NCBI GenBank assembly: GCA_001916065.1
Contig: MNRS01000014.1
Span: forward strand, 462-64,461
DNA length: 64,000 nucleotides
Source of the DNA: Clostridium sp. 28_17
GTDB taxonomy: Bacteria > Bacillota > Clostridia > TANB77 > CAG-508
Direction of reading: 5' to 3'
The translations under genes and the position numbers were made by a program. Positions 1 through 5,654 of the stretch are shown here, one piece after another (position 1 is the first letter of the stretch; each line of letters begins with the position of its first letter). The notes under the pieces were generated by a model. It was given only the letters and a program-made list of their open reading frames with translations, was not told the DNA's origin and searched no databases.

Positions 1-519
1 GCACAAGTAATATCAAGAATTAACGGATTTACATATGTAAAAACAGACTTTGACTTCTTCACAGGAAAAGTAAACATAGTAGAAGAAATCAAATATTCAG
101 AAGGTGAAAGAAGCCAAGTTAGATGCTACGGAGCTAATGATGTTAGAGAAGGTGTAGCAATAATGTGGTTAGAAGATGTTGATGTATCTATTACAGGTAA
201 CTCAACAAACCCAACAAGATTCCAACATCCAGTTGCAGGTACATATAAGAAAGAAAGACTTGAAGCAGGTAAAAAATACTTCTCAGTTGCTTCAGGTGGT
301 GGAACAGGTAGAACACTACATCCAGACAATATGGCTGCTGGACCAGCTTCTTATGGTATGACAGATACTATGGGAAGAATGCATTCAGACGCTCAATTTG
401 CAGGAAGTTCTTCAGTACCAGCCCACGTTGAAATGATGGGATTAATTGGTATGGGAAATAACCCTATGGTTGGTGCTTCAGTTGCAGTAGCTGTTGCAGT
501 AGAAGAAGCTATGAAATAA
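1..519 (+). CDS. GGGtGRT protein, C-terminal part (5' end outside the window)
   Basis: The reading frame is open from base 1 to the TAA at 517-519, giving 172 visible residues without a start. The product carries the GGGTGRT signature (ASGGGTGRTLHPDN) that names the GGGtGRT family (established family knowledge), and ends in an Ala/Val-rich helix. The biochemical role of this family is not well defined, so I assign none. A strong hairpin with a T-run follows immediately, so this is the last gene of its transcript. Identification is confident from the signature; function is unknown. Confidence 0.88.
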   Translation, partial: AQVISRINGFTYVKTDFDFFTGKVNIVEEIKYSEGERSQVRCYGANDVREGVAIMWLEDVDVSITGNSTNPTRFQHPVAGTYKKERLEAGKKYFSVASGGGTGRTLHPDNMAAGPASYGMTDTMGRMHSDAQFAGSSSVPAHVEMMGLIGMGNNPMVGASVAVAVAVEEAMK

Positions 520-530
520 AATAAAAATTT

Positions 531-578
531 ATAAAAGAGCCACAATTGTGAACAATATGTTCATAAAGGCTCTTTTAT
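531..578 (+). terminator. Rho-independent terminator after the GGGtGRT gene
   Basis: Bases 531-541 (ATAAAAGAGCC) pair perfectly with 568-578 (GGCTCTTTTAT), with U-rich sequence in the 3' arm. The next ORF can be opened at 548, but that would start inside this hairpin, which argues for the ATG at 593 instead. Confidence 0.8.
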
Positions 579-592
579 TGAAAGTGGTAAAA

Positions 593-1060
593 ATGAGTAA
601 AATAGCAAATATGTTAAATATGATACAAATATTAAAAGATAAAAAAATACATAGCATACAAAGTTTAGCAGAAAAATTAGAAGTATCAGAAAGAATGATA
701 AGACAATATAAAAATGAATTAGAAGAAGCAGGAATATATATTGATTCTGTAACTGGAAAATATGGCGGATATAAAATTGATGATGAAAATAAGTTTTTAG
801 GATTAAATAATGTTGTAAAAGAAGAAATGTATATATTAATGAAAAAAGCAATTAAAAATAAAAACAAGGTATATATTGTATATAAATCAATAAATTCAGG
901 TATTACCAATAGAATAATACATCCAGCAGAACTTTTTTGCTATATTGATAAATGGTATGTAGCAGCTTTTTGCGAATTAAGAAATGAAATAAGATTATTT
1001 AAGCTAGAAAATATATTAGAATATAATGTATTAGAAGATAAATATGAAAATAAAAAATAA
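593..1060 (+). CDS. HTH-type transcriptional regulator with WYL-like C-terminal domain
   Basis: 155 residues. The N-terminal 60 residues form a winged helix-turn-helix of the HTH_11/DeoR kind (LAEKLEVSERMIRQY, then a KYGGYKI wing). Residues from about 85 to 140 resemble a WYL ligand-sensing domain (IHPAELFCYIDKWYVAAFC). This is shorter than typical 300-residue WYL regulators, so it is a compact one-domain version. I chose the ATG at 593 because an upstream start at 548 lies in the preceding terminator. Such proteins are usually DNA-binding regulators that sense small ligands or nucleic acid; the target here is unknown. No obvious operon partner. Confidence 0.7.
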   Translation: MSKIANMLNMIQILKDKKIHSIQSLAEKLEVSERMIRQYKNELEEAGIYIDSVTGKYGGYKIDDENKFLGLNNVVKEEMYILMKKAIKNKNKVYIVYKSINSGITNRIIHPAELFCYIDKWYVAAFCELRNEIRLFKLENILEYNVLEDKYENKK

Positions 1061-1144
1061 TTGTGACAAAAATATTTCCTAAATATATGATATAATTTTC
1101 GTGTATTAAGAAAATTTTTGTATTATAAGGGAGGAAAAATAAAA

Positions 1145-1726
1145 ATGGATGAAGTAATATTTGTTACACATAATAAGGGAAAAATAGCATCAGCTAAAAA
1201 ACAACTAAAAAATGTGAATTTTAAGATATTTGAATATGAGCTAGAAGAGCCTAGAAGTGATGATATTAAATATATATCAAAATATAAGGTGGAAGAGGCT
1301 TATAAAATTGTAAAAAAACCATGTATTTCGTTAGATTGCGGATTTTGGATTGATGAATTAAATGGTTTCCCAAGAGCTTTTGTAAACTTTTCTTTGAAAA
1401 CTATTGGAATTAAAGGGATATTGAAGTTAATGGAAGGAAAAGAAAATAGAAAATGTAGGTTTACGGAATGTTTATCTTATTATGATGGAAAAGAAGTTCA
1501 TCAGTTTATGGGTGGACATGAGGGAATTTTATCATCAGAAATATTAGGACAAGATACAGATAAAAAGTGGTCAGAGTTGTGGTATATATTTAAACCAGCT
1601 GGATATGATAAAACATTAGCACAAATGACAGATGAGGAAAGGGCTGAAAGAGAAAAAAATAGAAATAAGTATGATTCTGTTGATTCTATGAGAGAGTTTG
1701 CAAATTGGTATAATAAAAGAAAATAA
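1145..1726 (+). CDS. Non-canonical purine NTP pyrophosphatase, RdgB/HAM1-like
   Basis: 193 residues from the ATG at 1145, placed after a GGGAGG ribosome site; an upstream in-frame start at 1118 lacks one. The N-terminus FVTHNKGKIASAKK matches the (S/T)xNxxK entry motif of HAM1/RdgB enzymes, which hydrolyse ITP, XTP and dITP to the monophosphate to clean nucleotide pools. The SLDCGFWIDELNGFPRAF stretch corresponds to the acidic, metal- and purine-binding part (canonical ADDSGLxVdaLxGxPG), here noticeably divergent. A second, differently diverged paralogue lies at 5040. Both may be side-branch members with altered substrate preference; that is inference. Confidence 0.75.
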   Translation: MDEVIFVTHNKGKIASAKKQLKNVNFKIFEYELEEPRSDDIKYISKYKVEEAYKIVKKPCISLDCGFWIDELNGFPRAFVNFSLKTIGIKGILKLMEGKENRKCRFTECLSYYDGKEVHQFMGGHEGILSSEILGQDTDKKWSELWYIFKPAGYDKTLAQMTDEERAEREKNRNKYDSVDSMREFANWYNKRK

Positions 1727-1768
1727 TAAGATTAATTTGTACTTAAATAGTGTTTGCCCACATTTTTG

Positions 1769-1797
1769 TTGATATTTTACATAAAATATGATATTAT
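1769..1797 (+). promoter_or_regulatory. Sigma-A-type promoter for the 1849 gene
   Basis: TTGATA (1769-1774), 17-bp spacer, TATTAT (1792-1797). It sits about 50 bp before the start codon, which has an AAGGAG ribosome site. Confidence 0.6.
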
Positions 1798-1848
1798 ACC
1801 AATGTAACTAATTTAAATTCAAGCATAATACCGAAAGGAGAACAGGCA

Positions 1849-2196
1849 ATGAAAGGATTAGAAGAATTGACCAAAAAAGTATTAAAAGAGCGGGAGGAAT
1901 TAGAAAAAGGGCAGCAAGAGTTAGCAGAGGAGATTATAGGTACAGCAATAAATATTTTTGGAGATATTAGTGTAAAATCTGTTAAAATTGAAATCGATAA
2001 TAGCACCAACAAAGAGATTGCAATTTATTTGGGAGAAGAGAAAAAAGAAAGCTTTGCACACTTAATCTATGGAAAAAAAGTATTTAATAATATAATAAAT
2101 ATTTTGACATCAGAATATAGTAAGATGGAACAATACTTTACTATAAACGTTGATCCAGGAAGTAGTATAGTAATAAATTTAAAAGGTAATGCTTGA
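1849..2196 (+). CDS. Hypothetical protein, 115 aa
   Basis: Starts at ATG 1849 after GAAAGGAG. The first 30 residues form a highly charged amphipathic helix (KKVLKEREELEKGQ), followed by a mixed alpha/beta region ending in DPGSSIVINLKG. I do not recognise a family. Codon use differs slightly from its neighbours (more GAG, ACC, CAG, GGG), and it contains the only in-frame CGG codon (1891-1893) I found that is not at a reading-frame break. This hints at a different origin. It is transcribed alone, between its own promoter and terminator. Confidence 0.6.
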   Translation: MKGLEELTKKVLKEREELEKGQQELAEEIIGTAINIFGDISVKSVKIEIDNSTNKEIAIYLGEEKKESFAHLIYGKKVFNNIINILTSEYSKMEQYFTINVDPGSSIVINLKGNA

Positions 2197-2232
2197 ACGA
2201 AAAAGGGGGAAATATTCCTCCTTTTTTCGTTT
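2196..2232 (+). terminator. Rho-independent terminator
   Basis: AACGAAAAAGG pairs with CCTTTTTTCGTT around a short AT loop, starting within the stop codon of the 1849 gene. The 3' arm provides the T-run. Confidence 0.8.
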
Positions 2233-2285
2233 ATATAAGAAAATAAAATACCGAACAAAAATTTTACATTTTTTTCAAAAAAGTA

Positions 2286-2314
2286 TTGACAAAATGAAAA
2301 AAAGAATATAAAAT
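2286..2314 (+). promoter_or_regulatory. Sigma-A promoter for the metalloprotease gene
   Basis: Consensus TTGACA (2286-2291), 17-bp spacer, TAAAAT (2309-2314), about 60 bp upstream of the ATG at 2373. Confidence 0.65.
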
Positions 2315-2372
2315 AGGTACAACAAAACGAACAAGATTTTGTAAAACATAAATTTGCAAGGAGTGATATAAA

Positions 2373-2897
2373 ATGAAAATAATGACAAAGAAAATTAACC
2401 TAAAAATAACAATAGAAGAAACAGCAGAAAGACACCCAGTGCCTGTATTAGGAACAGATTACAAAGTAAAAATAATATACAAAAATATAAAAGTTGCTGA
2501 ACTAGATGTAGAAGATAAAATTATAAAAATATCACTACCAAACAAGTATAAAAAAGCAAACAATGAGAGAATACTAGATATAGCAATAGATAAAATGTAC
2601 GAACAAATTGCAAAAGTAGAAGTAGAAAGAGCAATGGAAAAAACAAGAATATTATTAGGGTTTGCACCAGAAGATTATGAAATCAGAAAAATGAGCGAAG
2701 AACTTGGAAAATGTGAAGAAAACAAAATAACAATAAATCCTGAAATCGTAAAATATGATAGAGAAGTAATAGACTATATAGTTTTACATGAATATTGTCA
2801 TTTAAAATATAAAAGTCATTGCAAAAGTTTCATAAAAATGTTAGAAAAATATGAACCTAATTACAAAAAATATGAAATAATTGTTGCTAATATATAG
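2373..2897 (+). CDS. YgjP/DUF45-like (SprT-type) zinc metallopeptidase
   Basis: 174 residues, start ATG 2373 after AAGGAG. The C-terminal third carries the zincin motif HEYCH (residues 139-143), followed by HCKSF with His149 as the likely third zinc ligand. This matches the YgjP/WLM family layout (HELxH...HxxxF), members of which are soluble cytosolic metalloproteases. The N-terminal half has the family's beta-rich region. It is shorter than the usual 230 residues, so the front part is trimmed. Substrate unknown. Located alone upstream of metK. Confidence 0.75.
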   Translation: MKIMTKKINLKITIEETAERHPVPVLGTDYKVKIIYKNIKVAELDVEDKIIKISLPNKYKKANNERILDIAIDKMYEQIAKVEVERAMEKTRILLGFAPEDYEIRKMSEELGKCEENKITINPEIVKYDREVIDYIVLHEYCHLKYKSHCKSFIKMLEKYEPNYKKYEIIVANI

Positions 2898-2924
2898 TAA
2901 ATTAAACAAATATTGACTATAATA

Positions 2925-2952
2925 TAGACAAATTAATTTTAAAAATTATAAT
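2925..2952 (+). promoter_or_regulatory. Sigma-A promoter for metK
   Basis: TAGACA (2925-2930), 16-bp spacer, perfect TATAAT (2947-2952). The leader from about 2959 to the ATG at 3025 is short and AT-only, leaving no room for a SAM riboswitch. Confidence 0.6.
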
Positions 2953-3024
2953 TTTTTAGTAAAGTTAAAAATTGTATAAATTATATTAAAATTTTAAATT
3001 ACATATTATAGGAGGAAAATAAAA

Positions 3025-4143
3025 ATGAACAAATATTACTTTACGTCAGAAAGTGTAACAGAAGGACATCCAGATAAGGTAGCAGACTTAATATCAGACA
3101 GTATATTAGACGAATACTTAAAACAAGATAAATATTCAAGAGTAGCAGTAGAAACATTTGTAACAGGAAACACCGTAACAATAGCAGGACAAGTTACATC
3201 AAAAGGACAAGTAGATATAGAAAATGTAGTAAGGCAAACAATAAAAAATATAGGTTATGACAATGAAAAAACAGATATGGATTATAGAACATGTAAAATA
3301 AATGTCGATATTACAAAACAAAGTCCAGACATTGCATTAGGAGTAGATGATGGGGGAGCAGGAGATCAAGGAATAATGTTTGGATATGCATCAAATGAAA
3401 CAGAAGAATATATGCCATATGCAATATCAATAGCACATAAATTAGCAAAAAAACTAACAGATGTACGAAAACAAAAAGAAATACCATATTTACGCCCAGA
3501 TGGAAAAACACAGGTAACAATAGAATATGAGAACAATAAACCAAAAAGAATAGAAACAATATTAATTTCAACACAACATTTACCAGAAATAACAATAGAA
3601 CAATTAAAAAATGACATTACTGAAAAGGTAATAAAAGCAGTTATACCAGAAAAAATGATGGACAAAAACACAAAAATATATATAAATCCAACAGGAAGAT
3701 TTATAATAGGAGGACCACTTGGTGACACAGGACTAACAGGTAGAAAAATAATAGTAGACACTTATGGTGGATATGCTCGTCATGGAGGTGGTGCTTTTTC
3801 AGGAAAAGACGCAACAAAAGTAGACAGAAGTGGTGCATATATGTTAAGACACATTGCTAAAAATATAGTTGCAAATGGATATGCAGAAAAATGTGAGATA
3901 CAAATTGCATATGCTATTGGTATGAAAGAGCCTCTTTCTATATGTGTAAATACTTTTGGTACAGGCAAGAAACCAGACGAAGAATTAGCAAATATGGTAA
4001 GAGAAAAATTTGACTTAACACCAAATGGTATTATTGAATATTTAAAACTTAGAGAGCCTATTTATACAAAAACGACAAACTATGGACATTTTGGAAAAGA
4101 AGATTTGGAGTGGGAGAAAATTAGTGCTTTAAAAGGAGAATAA
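3025..4143 (+). CDS. metK: S-adenosylmethionine synthase
   Basis: 372 residues, slightly shorter than the usual 385-395. It makes S-adenosylmethionine from ATP and methionine. Diagnostic motifs are all present: GHPDKVADLISD near residue 14 (catalytic His, metal Asp), GAGDQGIMFGYA at about 111-122, and GGGAFSGKDATKVDRSGAY near residue 253 (P-loop-like, substrate Lys). Start at ATG 3025 with AGGAGG seven bases upstream. The stop codon overlaps the start of the next ORF (TAATG), so a small nuclease-like protein is translationally coupled to it. Confidence 0.97.
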   Translation: MNKYYFTSESVTEGHPDKVADLISDSILDEYLKQDKYSRVAVETFVTGNTVTIAGQVTSKGQVDIENVVRQTIKNIGYDNEKTDMDYRTCKINVDITKQSPDIALGVDDGGAGDQGIMFGYASNETEEYMPYAISIAHKLAKKLTDVRKQKEIPYLRPDGKTQVTIEYENNKPKRIETILISTQHLPEITIEQLKNDITEKVIKAVIPEKMMDKNTKIYINPTGRFIIGGPLGDTGLTGRKIIVDTYGGYARHGGGAFSGKDATKVDRSGAYMLRHIAKNIVANGYAEKCEIQIAYAIGMKEPLSICVNTFGTGKKPDEELANMVREKFDLTPNGIIEYLKLREPIYTKTTNYGHFGKEDLEWEKISALKGE

Positions 4144-4532
4144 TGAAGAATAATTATATAAAAGTAGGTAAAATTAATATGAAAATATTTAAAAATATAT
4201 CATATAATTTAATTACTGATGAAGTTATATTAACAAATGAAAGATATTTGCATATTATTGAAGGACATAAAGAAGATTTTATGATTTATTCCAATATGTT
4301 ATCTCAAATAATAATTGAACCTAATTATATATTAGAGGACTATAAAAACCAATACACTGTAATGGTAATTAAAAAAGTAGAGAATAACAATAATATAAAT
4401 GTAATAATACGACTTGCAATAGAGGAAGATTTAATTCATAATAAAAACTCTATAATGACCATGTATAGAATAAGAGAAAAAAATTTAAAAAAGTTAATGG
4501 AAAAAAATAAAGTTATTTACAAAAAAGAATAA
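4143..4532 (+). CDS. PBECR2-type (barnase-EndoU-ColicinE5/RelE-like) nuclease-domain protein
   Basis: 129 residues beginning within the metK stop (TAATG), so expression is coupled. An alternative start is the internal ATG at 4179. The protein has the pattern I associate with the phage-Barnase-EndoU-ColicinE5/D-RelE-like nuclease family: LTNERYLHIIEGH near the N-terminus, then IIEPNYILEDYK, a VIIRLAIEED strand, and a closing SIMTMYRIREKN...KNKVIYKKE. These domains occur in polymorphic toxins and in stand-alone small ORFs. No immunity or antitoxin gene is visible next to it; two structured RNAs follow instead. Assignment is by eye and moderate; toxicity is unproven. Confidence 0.62.
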   Translation: MKNNYIKVGKINMKIFKNISYNLITDEVILTNERYLHIIEGHKEDFMIYSNMLSQIIIEPNYILEDYKNQYTVMVIKKVENNNNINVIIRLAIEEDLIHNKNSIMTMYRIREKNLKKLMEKNKVIYKKE

Positions 4533-4544
4533 ATGTTGTATAAT
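4516..4544 (+). promoter_or_regulatory. Sigma-A promoter driving the tandem structured RNAs
   Basis: TTTACA (4516-4521), 17-bp spacer, perfect TATAAT (4539-4544). It overlaps the end of the upstream ORF and predicts a transcript start near 4551, just before the first RNA copy. Confidence 0.7.
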
Positions 4545-4560
4545 AAGGATAGAATAGAGA

Positions 4561-4646
4561 TAGGAATTGAAGTGGAGATAGTGCTTCCACGCACCTAGAA
4601 ATAGGTCAAAAGAAATGTAGGAAGGGGCACACCTACCAATTACCTA
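4561..4646 (+). ncRNA. Structured RNA copy 1: four-helix junction with kissing loops
   Basis: P1 pairs 4561-4569 with 4637-4646. P2 is GTGGA (4572-4576)/TCCAC (4586-4590). P3 is ACCTA (4593-4597)/TAGGT (4602-4606) closed by GAAA. P4 is GTAGG (4617-4621)/CCTAC (4632-4636). The P2 loop GTGCT (4581-4585) can pair with GGCAC (4626-4630) in the P4 loop. A terminator follows at 4655. A second copy at 4709 keeps the fold with different stem sequences. I cannot name the Rfam family; comparison with multicopy Clostridia RNA motifs such as drum would be the first step. Confidence 0.75.
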
Positions 4647-4654
4647 TATTTAGT

Positions 4655-4683
4655 AAAATCTCTTACTTAGTAAGAGATTTTTC
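4655..4683 (+). terminator. Terminator between the two RNA copies
   Basis: AAAATCTCTTAC (4655-4666) pairs perfectly with GTAAGAGATTTT (4670-4681) across a TTA loop, with a T-run. It would end RNA copy 1 at roughly 130 nt. Confidence 0.8.
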
Positions 4684-4708
4684 CGTAGAATATAAGATCA
4701 ATATAAAG

Positions 4709-4792
4709 AGTTATTTGAAGTGGACAATAGTGCCATCCACACACCCTAGTGGTCAAAAGAGATGCAGGATTTGGCACACCTGCCAAATAACT
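4709..4792 (+). ncRNA. Structured RNA copy 2 (same fold as copy 1)
   Basis: P1 AGTTATTTG (4709-4717)/CAAATAACT (4784-4792) is perfect and unrelated in sequence to P1 of copy 1. P2 GTGGA (4720-4724)/TCCAC (4736-4740). P3 ACC/GGT (4743-4745, 4751-4753). P4 GCAGG (4764-4768)/CCTGC (4779-4783), a U-A to C-G covariation against copy 1. The P2 loop GTGCC (4730-4734) pairs fully with GGCAC (4773-4777) in the P4 loop. The junction segment GGTCAAAAGA is invariant between copies. It is followed by its own terminator. Confidence 0.75.
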
Positions 4793-4801
4793 AACATTAG
4801 A

Positions 4802-4831
4802 GGAACTATGGAAACATAGTTCCTTAATTTT
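4802..4831 (+). terminator. Terminator after RNA copy 2
   Basis: GGAACTATG (4802-4810), GAAA tetraloop, CATAGTTCC (4815-4823), then TTAATTTT. Confidence 0.82.
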
Positions 4832-4956
4832 ATATATTAGGAAAGTTATGCAACTTTCCTAATATATAAAACTACATTGCACAGAAAATTTATGAAATAA
4901 ATTTTCGCGCACGAACAAATTTGCTGAAAAAATCTTTGATTTTTTCAGATTTGTTC
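4831..4956 (-). repeat. MITE-like dispersed element, longest copy
   Basis: Begins with a perfect 17-bp inverted repeat (4831-4847 with 4852-4868) around ATGC, continues through a segment containing TTGCACAGAAAATTT, and ends in a second inverted repeat (GAACAAATTTG...CAGATTTGTTC, 4913-4956). The reverse complement recurs in shortened form at 46354-46426 and partly at 33965-33991. It has no coding capacity. The rest of the gap to 5040 is AT-rich with no clear feature. Confidence 0.7.
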
Positions 4957-5039
4957 TAGAAAAACTATGAAAAAAACTAAATTTATGATATAAATAATAA
5001 TGAATTTAATAAAAGCCAAAATTTGAAAGGAAAATAAAA

Positions 5040-5639
5040 ATGAAAATATTATTTGCAACAACAAACCCAGCAAAAGTAAAAAAATATAAAAAAGCACTTG
5101 AAGAAAAAGGAATAGAATTACTAACACTAAAAGATTTAGACATAAATATAAAAGTAGAAGAAACAGGAAAAAATGCAATTGAGAACGCATACATAAAAGC
5201 AAAATCATACTATGAAGTAGCACACATACCAACAATAGGAATGGATAATTGTCTATTTGTAGAAGAACTATCTGAAGAAGAACAACCAGGAACACATGTA
5301 AGAAGAATAAATGGAAAAGAGTTAACAGATGAAGAAATGATAGAATATTACACAAATTTAGTAAAAAAACATGGTAAAAAACTAACAGCTAAATGGGTGT
5401 ATGGTATGGTAATTTATAATGGTAAAGAAGTAAAAGAATATACATGGAGCAAAAGTGACTTTTACTTTGTAGACAAAACATGCGAAAAAAGAAATCCAGG
5501 ATACCCACTAGATTCAATTAGTATCGTACCTGAATTTAATAAGTATTTAGTAGAATTAACAGAGGAAGAAAAAGCAAAAAATAACAGAAAAAACAGAGAT
5601 GATGGAGTTATTAAATTCATAGTAGATAATATGAATTAA
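5040..5639 (+). CDS. Non-canonical purine NTP pyrophosphatase, RdgB/HAM1-like (second copy)
   Basis: 199 residues, ATG 5040 after GAAAGG. The N-terminus FATTNPAKVKKYKKAL matches the HAM1 entry motif (TxNxxK). The central IPTIGMDNCLFVEEL aligns with the canonical ADDSGL metal site, with substitutions. The C-terminus ends in the common Lys/Asn-rich RKNRDDGVI. It shares its overall plan with the 1145 gene but is far from identical. Likely a house-cleaning nucleotide pyrophosphatase, although the altered active-site segment leaves the substrate uncertain. Only 15 bp separate it from the ABC transporter gene, so they probably form one transcript. Confidence 0.75.
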   Translation: MKILFATTNPAKVKKYKKALEEKGIELLTLKDLDINIKVEETGKNAIENAYIKAKSYYEVAHIPTIGMDNCLFVEELSEEEQPGTHVRRINGKELTDEEMIEYYTNLVKKHGKKLTAKWVYGMVIYNGKEVKEYTWSKSDFYFVDKTCEKRNPGYPLDSISIVPEFNKYLVELTEEEKAKNNRKNRDDGVIKFIVDNMN

Positions 5640-5654
5640 GGAAAGGGGAAACGT

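Noticed and set aside
548..592. Upstream start for the WYL regulator
   Set aside because: It lies inside the hairpin that terminates the preceding gene; ATG 593 is the better start.
2898..3024. SAM riboswitch upstream of metK
   Set aside because: The leader is short and almost purely A/T, with no GC stems or kink-turn signature.
4561..4792. Tandem riboswitch controlling the HAM1-like gene at 5040
   Set aside because: Each copy is followed by its own terminator and more than 200 bp of repeat DNA precede the gene, so independent small RNAs fit better.
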